DNA of 64,000 nucleotides, taken from Betaproteobacteria bacterium LSUCC0117. Lineage in GTDB: Bacteria > Pseudomonadota > Gammaproteobacteria > Burkholderiales > Burkholderiaceae_C. Of this stretch, positions 26,419 through 35,361 are shown piece after piece (the first letter of the stretch is position 1; each line of letters begins with the position of its first letter). The DNA lies in assembly GCA_030441535.1 (NCBI GenBank), contig JAUJFZ010000002.1, positions 372,001 to 436,000 of the forward strand, given 5' to 3'. The notes under the pieces were generated by a model that saw only the letters and a program-made list of their open reading frames with translations, did not search any database and had not been told where the DNA came from. Both the position numbers and the translations under genes were made by a program.

Positions 26419-27015
26419 TCAGAAGTCGATCAGGCCAGCCGTGCGTGCCAAATGGCTGGCTTGTGAGCGACTTTTCACGTTGAGACGTCGGAACAGGCGC
26501 CACAGGTGCACCTTGACAGTGTGCTCGCTGATACTGAGGGCGTCTGCGATGTCGCGGTTGCTGAGGCCCTTATCGAGCATGACCAGCAGTTGCTTTTGAC
26601 GCTTTGACAGCTTCTCTGGAACCGTAGGGCCCTCTTCGCCTTCTTCAGCGCCGGACTCCATAAATTCTTTGAGCATGCGACCAATGTGCGCTGCACCTTG
26701 TGATTTCTCGATGTAGGCGTCAGCGCCCGCCTCAAGCGAGAGGTCTGCGTAATCGGTCGCGGGTGAAGCCGACAGCACCACCAACGAGGTGTCTCGTAGC
26801 AGTCGACGCAATTCGCGAACGCCTGAGACGCCGTTGGTGTCGGGTAGTTTGAGGTCCAAGCAAACCAATTCGGGCGTGCCGTTATCGGTAATCGCTTGAT
26901 TGACAACCGCTAAGCGGTCGAGTTCGACAATGGCGGCTTTGGCGCGGAGTCGGCGAAGCAACATCGCCACCGCGTCGCGCATCAGTGGGTGGTCGTCAAT
27001 TACAAAAATGCTCAT
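26419..27015 (-). CDS. Orphan NarL/LuxR-type response regulator
   Basis: A 198-residue two-domain regulator. The receiver domain has the acidic pocket D7-D8, phospho-acceptor D54 (CLDLKLPD), switch Ser82 and Lys104 (YIEKS). A short acidic linker (GAEEGEEG) leads to a LuxR-type helix-turn-helix with SKRQKQLLVMLDKGLSNRDIA and ISEHTVKVHLWRLF. ATG at 27015 is chosen because the product then begins at the first strand; a GTG at 27033 would add six residues. No histidine kinase gene is near, so its signal is unknown. All phosphorylation residues are intact. Confidence 0.9.
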   Translation of the reverse strand: MSIFVIDDHPLMRDAVAMLLRRLRAKAAIVELDRLAVVNQAITDNGTPELVCLDLKLPDTNGVSGVRELRRLLRDTSLVVLSASPATDYADLSLEAGADAYIEKSQGAAHIGRMLKEFMESGAEEGEEGPTVPEKLSKRQKQLLVMLDKGLSNRDIADALSISEHTVKVHLWRLFRRLNVKSRSQASHLARTAGLIDF

Positions 27016-27110
27016 TTTCTGATCCAAATTCACGCGGGGTCACTGGCAGCGAGATGACCGCAGTCGAAAAGCGTTTAATAAGTAAGATCTATCCTAACGC
27101 TAATTGATAA

Positions 27111-27129
27111 AAAATCGCGGCGTTTCGCC
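27111..27129 (-). terminator. Weak factor-independent terminator candidate after trpS
   Basis: Read on the minus strand, a GGCG/CGCC stem with AAA loop (27119-27129) is followed, after GCGA, by six T residues (27108-27115 region). The stem is only 4 bp and the T-run is offset, so support is weak. The 146 bases between trpS and the response regulator are otherwise AT-rich and probably hold the regulator's promoter. Confidence 0.25.
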
Positions 27130-27161
27130 AAATTTGTAACACTTTTCATACGTTTCCCGCG

Positions 27162-28394
27162 TCAGTAGGCCAAGCCGATGGCTGCCCTCACATCGCGCAT
27201 GGTTTCCTGTGCGACCGCACGGGCGCGGTCTGTGCCCGCGTCAATGATTTCCCTCACGATTGCCGGGTTGGTCACATAGGGCTCCGCGCGCTCCAGCATA
27301 GGTTGCTGCTCACGCAACACGGCGTCGATGATGGGTTGCTTGCAGTCTAAGCAACCGATACCGGCGCTGCGGCAGCCTTGGTCGGCCCACGCTTGCGTCT
27401 CTGCGTTGCTGTAGACCTTGTGGAACTGCCAGACAGGGCAGCGGGCGGGATCGCCCGCATCGGTTCGTTTAATGCGGGCCGGGTCAGTCGGCATCCGTTT
27501 GATTTTTTGCTCAATGCTGGCCTTGTCCTCGCGAATCGCAATCGCGTTGTTGTAGCTTTTGCTCATCTTGGCGCCATCTAAGCCGGGCAAACGGCTCGCC
27601 TCCGTTAGCAACGCTTGGGGCTCCACCAATACCGCTTTACCCGTGCCTTTGAAGTAGCCCTGCAGACGCTCTTTTTCAGCCGCATCGAGATCGGGGTGCT
27701 GGTTGATGAAGTCCATTGCGCCCTCCAAGGACTTAGTGTCACCCGTCTCTTGAAATTTTTTGCGTGACTTTTCAAACCGTTTGGCGCCATCTTTCCCGAG
27801 TTTTTCGAGGCTGGCTTCGACGCGTTGTGCGAAGTCGGCTTCACGGCCGTAGAGGTGGTTGAAGCGCCGCGCAGCCTCCCGTGTGAGTTCCACGTGGCTG
27901 GCTTGGTCTTCGCCGACGGGCACATGCTTGGCGCGGTAAATCAGGATATCGGCCGCTTGTAGCAATGGGTAGCCCAAAAAGCCGTAGGTGGTGAGATCTT
28001 TGTCTTTCAGTTTTTCTTGCTGGTCTTTGTAGGTCGGCACGCGTTCCAACCAGCCAATGGGGGTACCCATGGCCAGGAGGGTGAATAACTCCGCATGCTC
28101 GGGAATACGGCTTTGCAGGAACATCGTGCACTTGGCAGGGTCTAGTCCTGCTGCCAGCCAGTCAATCACCATCTCGTAAACGTTCTTCTCGATGACTTCA
28201 CGGTTTTCGTAATGGGTGGTCAGTGCGTGCCAGTCCGCGACAAAATAAAAGCAGTTGAGTTCGTCCTGAAGCCGCACCCAGTTTTTCAGGGCACCGTGGT
28301 AATGGCCTAAATGCAGGGCACCGGTTGGCCGCATGCCGGAGAGCACGCGTTCAGTCTGGGTATGGGAGGGTGTTGGGGTATCAGAAACTGACAT
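27162..28394 (-). CDS. trpS: Tryptophanyl-tRNA synthetase
   Basis: Class I synthetase charging tRNA-Trp. HIGH-like motif HLGHYHG and KMSKS motif GAKMSKSYNN are present, with WLERVPTYKDQ and GEDQASHVELTR typical of TrpS. At 410 residues it is ~75 longer than E. coli TrpS because of a charged helical insertion at about residues 195-255 (KDGAKRFEKSRKKF…); I associate this long form with Burkholderiales. A Cys pair GCLDCKQP lies near the C-terminus. It is last in the minus-strand run from the COG4255-like gene and recJ. Confidence 0.96.
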   Translation of the reverse strand: MSVSDTPTPSHTQTERVLSGMRPTGALHLGHYHGALKNWVRLQDELNCFYFVADWHALTTHYENREVIEKNVYEMVIDWLAAGLDPAKCTMFLQSRIPEHAELFTLLAMGTPIGWLERVPTYKDQQEKLKDKDLTTYGFLGYPLLQAADILIYRAKHVPVGEDQASHVELTREAARRFNHLYGREADFAQRVEASLEKLGKDGAKRFEKSRKKFQETGDTKSLEGAMDFINQHPDLDAAEKERLQGYFKGTGKAVLVEPQALLTEASRLPGLDGAKMSKSYNNAIAIREDKASIEQKIKRMPTDPARIKRTDAGDPARCPVWQFHKVYSNAETQAWADQGCRSAGIGCLDCKQPIIDAVLREQQPMLERAEPYVTNPAIVREIIDAGTDRARAVAQETMRDVRAAIGLAY

Positions 28395-28435
28395 GATGAC
28401 GCGATAAACAGTTAATCAACGATAGGGAATTTGCT

Positions 28436-29104
28436 TCAGGTGAGGAGCAAGCGAATGGGGGTTGTCAGCCATTCGAGCGTTTGGGCCGTGAGGTTCATGA
28501 CAGGCCGCAGCCAAAGTGTACTGACCACGCCCGCCAATACAAGGCCCATGACGATGAAGAAGCCCCAAGGCTCCACACGTGAAACCATCACGGCAGCGCG
28601 CATTGGCAATAGGCCAACCAATATGCGTCCACCGTCGAGCGGTGGTAGCGGAAATAAATTGAAAGCAAACATCACCAGGTTCACCAAAATACCGGCCCGG
28701 CACATTTCGTAGAAAAACCGCTCTTCGGGTCCCATGGCATTGAGAACGTAAATGCCGACGACCCACAAAAAAGCCTGGACGAAGTTGGCGAACGGGCCAG
28801 CCAAGGCAACCCACACCATGTCTCGTTTGGGATTGTTGAGGTTACCGAACCGCACCGGGACCGGTTTGGCGTACCCGAATAGGAACGCGCCGCTGGTGGC
28901 GAAATACAGCAACAGCGGCATGGCAATGGTGCCAACCGGGTCGATGTGTTTGAGCGGGTTCAGGGTGATCCGGCCCAGCATGGCTGCGGTGTTGTCCCCA
29001 AATCGCAGCGCAGCATAGCCGTGTGCCGCCTCGTGCAGTGTGATGGCGAACAGAACCGGCAGCGCGTAAACGGCCACGGTTTGAATGATCGATGCAAAGT
29101 CCAT
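28436..29104 (-). CDS. Site-2-type membrane metalloprotease, M50 family
   Basis: A 222-residue polytopic membrane protein with five or six hydrophobic segments. The zinc site HEAAH is in the first helix (ITLHEAAHGYAALRFGD), and the second metal-binding motif is NLFPLPPLDGGRIL. It lacks PDZ and CBS domains, so it belongs to the minimal group of rhomboid-like M50 proteases common beside trpS and YciO-type genes. The substrate is unknown. Confidence 0.9.
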   Translation of the reverse strand: MDFASIIQTVAVYALPVLFAITLHEAAHGYAALRFGDNTAAMLGRITLNPLKHIDPVGTIAMPLLLYFATSGAFLFGYAKPVPVRFGNLNNPKRDMVWVALAGPFANFVQAFLWVVGIYVLNAMGPEERFFYEMCRAGILVNLVMFAFNLFPLPPLDGGRILVGLLPMRAAVMVSRVEPWGFFIVMGLVLAGVVSTLWLRPVMNLTAQTLEWLTTPIRLLLT

Positions 29105-29125
29105 CGGCTTATTGTCGCTTGATTT

Positions 29126-29761
29126 TTAAAGGCCGAGACGGGTCCAGTCGCCACCGCCCTCGCGCAGTATTTCAGGGGCTTCCCCCGTGCGCATCGGGGT
29201 GAGGTCAATCACGGTTGTCGGGGTAGACGCGCAAGCGCCCGCATCAATGATGCCAGCCAAGTCATTGGGAAGTTGTTCTCGAATCTCCGCCGCATCATTA
29301 AGCGGGTCCGTGTCACCGGGGAGAATCAAGGTGGTAGCCAAAAGTGGTTCTCCATGGGCCGCCAAAAGGGCATGAATAACGGGGTGGTCAGGAACCCTTA
29401 GTCCGATGCTTTTACGAGATGGGTGGCTGACACGGCGCGGCACTTCCTTGCTCGCATCCAAAATAAAGGTGAACGCCCCGGGCGTGGCCAGTTTGAGCAA
29501 CCGATATTGCTGGTTATCCACTTTGGCGTAGTTGGCGACTTCGCTCAGGTCAGCGCATAACAAGGTCAGGTGGTGCCGATCGTCTACTTGGCGAATTCGT
29601 CTTAGCCGATCGACCACCGTTTTGTCATCGAGGTGGCACACCAAGGCATAGCTCGAGTCGGTTGGAACCGCCAAGACGCCACCGCCGCGCAACAGCAAGG
29701 CGGCTTGTTTGATCAAGCGCGCTTGGGGGTTATCGGGGTGTACTTCAAAGTACCGTGACAT
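29126..29761 (-). CDS. Sua5/YciO/YrdC-family protein, YciO-type
   Basis: A 211-residue YrdC-fold protein. Landmarks are LRGGGVLAVPTDSSYALVCH, LTLLCADLSEVANYA, GAFTFILDASKEVPRR, and KSIGLRVPDHPV. The YrdC fold binds ATP and a threonyl-carbamoyl group, but YciO-type members lack proven tRNA t6A activity, and a second dedicated TsaC is probably elsewhere. Its position next to the PHP exonuclease mirrors E. coli yciO-rnm. The two genes are 6 bases apart. Confidence 0.87.
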   Translation of the reverse strand: MSRYFEVHPDNPQARLIKQAALLLRGGGVLAVPTDSSYALVCHLDDKTVVDRLRRIRQVDDRHHLTLLCADLSEVANYAKVDNQQYRLLKLATPGAFTFILDASKEVPRRVSHPSRKSIGLRVPDHPVIHALLAAHGEPLLATTLILPGDTDPLNDAAEIREQLPNDLAGIIDAGACASTPTTVIDLTPMRTGEAPEILREGGGDWTRLGL

Positions 29762-29767
29762 ACGCCC

Positions 29768-30598
29768 TCATTGCAGTAATTCCCAAACCGGCTTGACGCC
29801 AGTCGGGAGTGGCGGGAGTTGGCCCAGATCGATTCGGCTTTCTTCGGGGCTGTGGAAGTCGCTACCCCGTGAGGCGTAGAAGTCGAACTCCCGCGCGAGG
29901 TCTGCGTACTGCGCAAATTCAGCGACGCTGTGGCTGCCAGTGACGACCTCGATGGCTTGACCGCCGTGCGCTTTGAATTCGCTCATCAAGGCAAACTCGA
30001 TTGTGGGCGTTAGTCCATACCGCGCAGGGTGTGCGACGACCGCAACGCCACCGGCCTCCGTGATCCACCGAACCGCATCGCCCAACTTGGCCCACCGGTG
30101 GGGGACGAAGCCTGGTTTGTTATCCGCCAGGTATTTTCGAAAGACATCGTGTGTGTCACGCGCCATACCAATGTCAACGATGTAGCGGGCAAAGTGCGTT
30201 CGAGAGATCAGCTCTGGATTGTCGACATATTGCAACGCGCCCTCATAGGCGTCTTTGATCCCCACTTTGGCCAATTCAGCGGCCATTTCTTTGGCGCGGT
30301 TGTCACGTCCCGCGCGCGTTTCGCGCAGCCCCTGGACCAAGCTGGGGTGGTGAGGGTCAAATCCCAAGCCAACAATGTGGACGGTGACGCCTGCAAAACT
30401 GACTGAGATTTCCGTGCCCGTCACAAAGGCCAAACCAATATCCGCCGCTGCCGCTTGCGCCGCTGCCTGGCCAGCCAGTTCGTCGTGATCGGTCAGTGCC
30501 CACAACTCGACGCCATTCGCCTTAGCACGCTGCGCCAGCGCTTCGGGGCTGAGCGTGCCGTCGGAGGCCGTTGAGTGGCAGTGCAAGTCGACGTTCAC
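29768..30598 (-). CDS. rnm: PHP-domain 5'-3' exonuclease (RNase AM/YciV-like)
   Basis: A 276-residue PHP-fold metallophosphoesterase. Metal ligands are seen in DLHCHSTASDG, LTDHDELAG, VAHPARYGL and SRGSDFHSPEE. E. coli YciV (RNase AM) trims 5' ends of 5S, 16S and 23S rRNA and degrades short oligonucleotides; this protein matches along its length, but the activity is inferred. The GTG start overlaps the recJ stop by 4 bases (GTGA), so translation is coupled to that of another 5'-3' exonuclease. Confidence 0.88.
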   Translation of the reverse strand: MNVDLHCHSTASDGTLSPEALAQRAKANGVELWALTDHDELAGQAAAQAAAADIGLAFVTGTEISVSFAGVTVHIVGLGFDPHHPSLVQGLRETRAGRDNRAKEMAAELAKVGIKDAYEGALQYVDNPELISRTHFARYIVDIGMARDTHDVFRKYLADNKPGFVPHRWAKLGDAVRWITEAGGVAVVAHPARYGLTPTIEFALMSEFKAHGGQAIEVVTGSHSVAEFAQYADLAREFDFYASRGSDFHSPEESRIDLGQLPPLPTGVKPVWELLQ

Positions 30599-32346
30599 AG
30601 GGCCGCCCCTTCAATTAAAAATCGCACGCGGCGCTGTCCCTGCCAGTTATCGGTCTCTAATTTGAAAGCCAACAAAGCCTCGTTGGGTAGCGGCTCCGTG
30701 TGACCGAACCAAATACCGTCCACGGGTTGACCTTGATGCTTCAATTTCAGTGCGAGGTGCTTTTCGCCTACGATACGCTGCGATACGACGGTCAGTGACT
30801 CACTGAAAACGGGTGTTGAAAAGCCCTGTCCCCAAACCGCTTTTTGGATGTGTTCCACCACGTCGGGGTGTCGGTATTCAGGCGCGAGGGGCCCATCGGT
30901 TTCGATGATGTGGGTGAGGGTTTTAACATCTAACCACTCTGAGGCGACTTGTTGCAAAGCTGCCTCGAACACATCCAATTGATCAGCGTCAATCGTGCAG
31001 CCCGCCGCCATCGCATGGCCACCAAAACGCAGTAAAACACCGGGGTGCCGTTTGGCGACAAGATCAAGGGCGTCTCTGAGGTGAAATCCAGGAATGGAGC
31101 GGCCAGAGCCCTTTAGCGTGTCGCCCGTGTCATCGCCTTGGCTCATGGCAAAGACAAACGTGGGGCGGTGCCATTTGTCTTTGAGACGTGACGCGACAAT
31201 ACCGACCACACCTTCGTGAAAGTCGGGGTCGAAGATACAAATAGCGGCGGGAATGTGCGCATCGCTATCGAGCATATCTTCCGCCAAAGCGAGCGCTTGG
31301 TCGCGCATGTGGCCCTCGATGGTTTTGCGTTCGCGGTTGATTCGATCAAGTGACTGCGCCAATTCGGTTGCCCGACTCAAATCGTCGGTGACCAAACATT
31401 CGATACCCAACGTCATGTCAGCCAAGCGCCCCGCCGCGTTAAGGCGTGGCCCCAGTGCAAAACCAAAATCAGCGGTGTTAGCGACTTGGGGCTGACGACC
31501 GGCGATTTGGAACAGGGCAGACATGCCAACCGGCAACAAACCAGCGCGAATGCGCCGCAGCCCCTGCGCAACCAGTCGCCGGTTGTTGGCATCCAGCGAG
31601 ACCACATCGGCAACCGTACCCAAGGCGACCAAAGGCAGCAAGTGATCCAACTTGGGTTGCGTGGTCGCATCGAAGACGCCCGCATCTCTCATCAACGCGC
31701 GCATGCGTAAGAGCACATAAAACATGACACCCACACCGGCGATGGTTTTGCTGGCGAAGTCACACCCTGGTTGGTTGGGGTTCACAATGGCATCCGCATC
31801 AGGAACGGCGACGATACCGTCGCGCATCGCGGGGAGGTGGTGGTCCGTGACAACGACTTTCATGCCTAATTCGTGGGCTTTTTCTACCCCTTCGAAACTG
31901 GCGATACCGTTGTCGACCGTGACAAGCACCGCGGCCCCGGAGGCTTTGACTCGGCTTGCGATCCCCGGCGTGAGTCCGTAGCCGTCAGCGACCCGGTCGG
32001 GCACCAAGTAATGGGCGTTTTTCGAGCCGAGCAGGCGTAAACCACGTATGCCCACGGCGCAAGCCGTCGCGCCATCACAGTCGTAGTCGGCCACGATGCA
32101 GATGTGCGCTTGTTGCTCAATCGCCTCCACCAAGATTTGAGCCGCTTCATCAATGCCCTTGAGGGTGTTCGGTGATAATAGTTTGACGAGGTTGTCGTCG
32201 AGCTCCTCGGGGGCTTGTACGCCACGCGCGGCAAATAAACGGGCCAACAAAGGGTGGACGCCCGCTTGTTCAAGCGCCCAAACAGTTCGGGGTGGACAGT
32301 CTCGGGTGGTGATTTGCATGGCAGGGTGTGTTGGCTTTGGGGTCAC
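30595..32346 (-). CDS. recJ: Single-stranded-DNA 5'-3' exonuclease RecJ
   Basis: DHH-family exonuclease in recombination and mismatch repair. The 583-residue protein has the DHH core motifs IVADYDCDGATA, VTVDNGI, VVTDHHLP and NPNQPGCDF, then the DHHA1 motif FGGHAMAAG and a C-terminal OB fold. The GTG at 32346 forms a GTGA overlap with the stop of the upstream gene, which supports this start over the internal ATG at 32319. It is translationally linked on both sides. Confidence 0.96.
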   Translation of the reverse strand: MTPKPTHPAMQITTRDCPPRTVWALEQAGVHPLLARLFAARGVQAPEELDDNLVKLLSPNTLKGIDEAAQILVEAIEQQAHICIVADYDCDGATACAVGIRGLRLLGSKNAHYLVPDRVADGYGLTPGIASRVKASGAAVLVTVDNGIASFEGVEKAHELGMKVVVTDHHLPAMRDGIVAVPDADAIVNPNQPGCDFASKTIAGVGVMFYVLLRMRALMRDAGVFDATTQPKLDHLLPLVALGTVADVVSLDANNRRLVAQGLRRIRAGLLPVGMSALFQIAGRQPQVANTADFGFALGPRLNAAGRLADMTLGIECLVTDDLSRATELAQSLDRINRERKTIEGHMRDQALALAEDMLDSDAHIPAAICIFDPDFHEGVVGIVASRLKDKWHRPTFVFAMSQGDDTGDTLKGSGRSIPGFHLRDALDLVAKRHPGVLLRFGGHAMAAGCTIDADQLDVFEAALQQVASEWLDVKTLTHIIETDGPLAPEYRHPDVVEHIQKAVWGQGFSTPVFSESLTVVSQRIVGEKHLALKLKHQGQPVDGIWFGHTEPLPNEALLAFKLETDNWQGQRRVRFLIEGAAL

Positions 32347-33305
32347 GCGCCGTCGAGCAGCGCATTAGGGAGTGTGGGCATTTTTTGCAGGCCCCATTGT
32401 CGACGGGTTCGGTTGATTTTGGCACTTAAACCCGTCACGCTACGCTGCCATGTCACAGCCGAATCACTGTTCCCAAATGTGATCCGGTCGTCTGCCGATC
32501 CCTCAGCGCAAAGACACCGCAGCTGGTCACGGTCTAAGTCTTGCCAAGCCTGAACCCAATGTGCGTGTGCGTCGGCTGCGTCTGAAAGGGTTGGAAGCCA
32601 AATAGCCTCCACGCTTCGGCGGGGGGGGGCAGGCAGGTGGCCCGCGCCCTCAATCCAGATGCCGCTGACGCTGGGTAAGCGCTTGGCGGCGCGGGCGTCG
32701 TTGAGCGGATGGGTGTAAAACAGCATCTGTACCTCGTTTTGCAGTCGCAGCAGCCACCGCAGGTTGTCTGCGGCAATGGCCACCTGCTGAGCGATCTGAG
32801 CGGACACAAAGGGGACGTAGGGCGCCAAGTGTTGGTTACGCGCGCGCGCCAAGCTGGGGGTTGTGATGCCGCGTAGACGCTCACCTTTTAGCAACCAACG
32901 CGCGGGTTCGATCGCCTGCAGCGTCATGCCATCCTCGTCGCAAAGCGGTGCCATGGCGCTGATCAGGGCGTCAGCTTCCGCGGCGCTGAGACTTTTCGGT
33001 GGCAAGGCTTGCGCCATGATTTCGCTCATGCCGCTCATCACCTGAATCGGCCGGACCCAAGCGCAGGGTTGGTCTGTGGTGCCCGCCGCGTCCGCAAGGA
33101 CCGCAAAAGGCAGGGGCGCTTCACGGTCCGATGGGTCAATCCCCAGTGCTGCGGCATAGAGCCGTTCGATGGGGCTGGCCCAGTCGGCTGGGGCGTGCTG
33201 GGTGCTCACGGGACTCCACGCTCGCCACAGTATTTGCAGGTGTGGCAGGTCGATGGCAGGGGCGCCTGACCAAGTCGCGTTGGGAACAAAGAGGTGCTGT
33301 GGCAT
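32343..33305 (-). CDS. COG4255-like conserved protein, sometimes labelled phosphoglycerate mutase-like
   Basis: A ~320-residue protein that I recognise as the betaproteobacterial family found ahead of recJ (COG4255-like). Conserved stretches are PCAWVRPIQVMSG, LSAAEADALISAM, DGMTLQAIEPARWLLKGE, and LQNEVQMLFYTHPLNDARA followed by SGIWIEGAGHLPAP. No phosphoglycerate-mutase active site can be seen, so I do not assign that function. The start is uncertain: ATG at 33305 fits the usual N-terminus (MPQHLFVPN), while ATG at 33371 is the longest option but would nearly touch the divergent lolC gene. It overlaps recJ by 4 bases. Confidence 0.72.
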   Translation of the reverse strand: MPQHLFVPNATWSGAPAIDLPHLQILWRAWSPVSTQHAPADWASPIERLYAAALGIDPSDREAPLPFAVLADAAGTTDQPCAWVRPIQVMSGMSEIMAQALPPKSLSAAEADALISAMAPLCDEDGMTLQAIEPARWLLKGERLRGITTPSLARARNQHLAPYVPFVSAQIAQQVAIAADNLRWLLRLQNEVQMLFYTHPLNDARAAKRLPSVSGIWIEGAGHLPAPPRRSVEAIWLPTLSDAADAHAHWVQAWQDLDRDQLRCLCAEGSADDRITFGNSDSAVTWQRSVTGLSAKINRTRRQWGLQKMPTLPNALLDGA

Positions 33306-33383
33306 GATTTTTAGGTGAGGCATCGCGGTAGGCGCGACCGACGTCGAACCCTGCCACAATGACGGTGACATATTATGGCGGTC

Positions 33384-34640
33384 ATGAGAATTCCCTACGA
33401 ACTACGCATCGGCTGGCGCTACACCCGCTCCGCGCGCACGGCGGCGCGCAACGGTTTCATTTCATTTATCTCTGGCGTGTCGATGTTGGGGATTGCGCTC
33501 GGCGTCGCGGCCCTCATCATCGTGCTGTCGGTGATGAATGGCTTCCAGAAAGAAGTACGCGACCGCATGTTGAGCGTCCTGGCCCACGTCGAAGTGTTCG
33601 ATGGTGTCGATCAGGGCCTAACCGATGTGGACGCCCTGAGTGCGCAATTGAAAACGCAGCCGCATGTGGTGGCAACAGCCCCTTTTGTGGCGGCGCAAGG
33701 CCTCATTGCGCGGGGTGACACCATGCGCGGCGTGATTTTGCGCGGCATCGATCCCGAGGCGGAAGCTGCAGTCACGCCCTTGGTGAAAGAGCTGTCTCCC
33801 GCGCTGCGGGAACGCCTTCAGGCTGGCGAGTTCGGCGTGATTTTGGGCGGCAGCCTCGCGCGGAGCCTGGGCGTTACCACCGGTGAGCGCGTTACTTTGA
33901 TGGTTCCCAGCGGTCAGATGACGCCAGCGGGGGTCGTGCCGCGGGTCAAGCAAATGGTTGTGTTGGGTTTGTTTGATTCGGGTCATTACGAATTCGATGC
34001 CGGCTACGCCTATCTCAACATCGTGGACGCGCAGCGCCTGTTTCGACTGACAGGGCCAACCGGTATCCGCTTGCGACTCGATGACTACAACCGTGCGCGG
34101 GCTGTCGCGGTCTCGGTCTCAAGCGCGCTGGGTCCCAATTATTGGGTGAGTGACTGGACGCGGCAGAACCGCAACTGGTTTGCCGCCGTGCAAGTCGAGA
34201 AGCGTTTGATGGCGATCATCCTGACCTTGATCGTTGCTGTGGCCGCCTTCAACCTCGTCAGTACGTTGGTGATGACCGTGACAGACAAGCGAGCAGATAT
34301 TGCGATTTTGCGCACCCTCGGTGCATCACCGGGGAGCATTATGGGTATTTTTGTGGTGCAAGGGGCGACCGTGGGCGTGCTGGGGACATTCGGTGGTTTG
34401 GGGCTGGGTTTGTTGGTCGCGTTCAACATTGACGTGATCGTGCCATTCATCGAAAACCTCATGGGCGCCCGTTTCCTGCCCCAAGACATTTACCTGATCA
34501 GCCAGATGCCCAGCGATCCGCAATGGGGCGACATTTTTCCGATCACGGTGATTGCATTGGTCTTGTCATTTGTCGCGACCATCTATCCGAGTTGGCGGGC
34601 GAGCCAAATCAATCCAGCGGAGGCCTTGCGCTATGAGTGA
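33384..34640 (+). CDS. lolC: Lipoprotein-releasing ABC transporter permease LolC/LolE
   Basis: Inner-membrane subunit of the complex that frees lipoproteins for outer-membrane transfer. The 418-residue protein has one N-terminal helix (FISFISGVSMLGIALGVAAL), a ~230-residue periplasmic domain, and three C-terminal helices with the FtsX unit, including KRADIAILRTLGASPGSIM. Only one LolC/E-type gene is beside lolD, suggesting the homodimeric LolF-like arrangement seen in many non-enteric bacteria. The ATG at 33384 (MRIPYELRIGWRYTRS) fits the family; an ATG at 33375 adds three residues. Confidence 0.93.
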   Translation: MRIPYELRIGWRYTRSARTAARNGFISFISGVSMLGIALGVAALIIVLSVMNGFQKEVRDRMLSVLAHVEVFDGVDQGLTDVDALSAQLKTQPHVVATAPFVAAQGLIARGDTMRGVILRGIDPEAEAAVTPLVKELSPALRERLQAGEFGVILGGSLARSLGVTTGERVTLMVPSGQMTPAGVVPRVKQMVVLGLFDSGHYEFDAGYAYLNIVDAQRLFRLTGPTGIRLRLDDYNRARAVAVSVSSALGPNYWVSDWTRQNRNWFAAVQVEKRLMAIILTLIVAVAAFNLVSTLVMTVTDKRADIAILRTLGASPGSIMGIFVVQGATVGVLGTFGGLGLGLLVAFNIDVIVPFIENLMGARFLPQDIYLISQMPSDPQWGDIFPITVIALVLSFVATIYPSWRASQINPAEALRYE

Positions 34641-35358
34641 GGTATCCAAGGATGGGGTCATCGAGTCAACCACGGTGGTCGAAGCACAGGGTTTGACCAA
34701 GCGATTCAGCGAAGGTCGACTGGATGTCACCGTGTTGAACGGGGTGAATCTGGCGGTCAACGCGGGCGAGACAGTGGCGATCGTGGGCGCTTCGGGTTCA
34801 GGTAAAAGTACGCTGCTACACCTTTTGGGCGGTCTCGATGCGCCCACTAGCGGCTCAGCCGCGCTTTGCGGCAAGCCTTGGGCGGGCATGCGCAGCAGAT
34901 TACAGAGTGAGTGGCGAAATCAACACCTTGGTTTCATCTATCAATTCCACCATCTGTTGCCTGAATTTTCTGCAGTTGATAACGTCGCCATGCCGTTGTG
35001 GGTTCGTCGTATGTCGGTAGAGCAGGCCCGCACGCAGGCGGCAGAGATGCTGGCGCAAGTGGGGTTGTCCGACCGTTTACATCACCGACCTGCTGAGCTC
35101 TCAGGCGGTGAGCGTCAGCGCGTGGCAGTAGCCCGTGCGTTGGTCAGCAAGCCCGCTTGCGTGTTGGCTGATGAGCCTACAGGCAACCTCGACCGTGTCT
35201 CTGCCGATTTGGTCTTTGAGTTGATGTTGTCACTCGCCGCTGCCCAGCACACGGCGCTGGTCATGGTGACACACGATTCAAGCCTCGCCAGCGCCTGCCA
35301 GCGCCAGTACCGGCTGACCAATGGGGTCTTACAGGACTTGGTCGCACCCGTTGAATGA
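34633..35358 (+). CDS. lolD: Lipoprotein-releasing ABC transporter ATPase LolD
   Basis: ATPase partner of LolC. The 241-residue protein has Walker A (GASGSGKST), the Q-loop region IYQFHHLLPEFSA that is typical for LolD, signature LSGGERQRVAVARAL and Walker B VLADEPTGNLD. The ATG at 34633 lies inside the last codons of lolC (8-base overlap), so translation is coupled. tatD follows 3 bases after the stop. Confidence 0.95.
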   Translation: MSEVSKDGVIESTTVVEAQGLTKRFSEGRLDVTVLNGVNLAVNAGETVAIVGASGSGKSTLLHLLGGLDAPTSGSAALCGKPWAGMRSRLQSEWRNQHLGFIYQFHHLLPEFSAVDNVAMPLWVRRMSVEQARTQAAEMLAQVGLSDRLHHRPAELSGGERQRVAVARALVSKPACVLADEPTGNLDRVSADLVFELMLSLAAAQHTALVMVTHDSSLASACQRQYRLTNGVLQDLVAPVE

Positions 35359-35361
35359 CCG

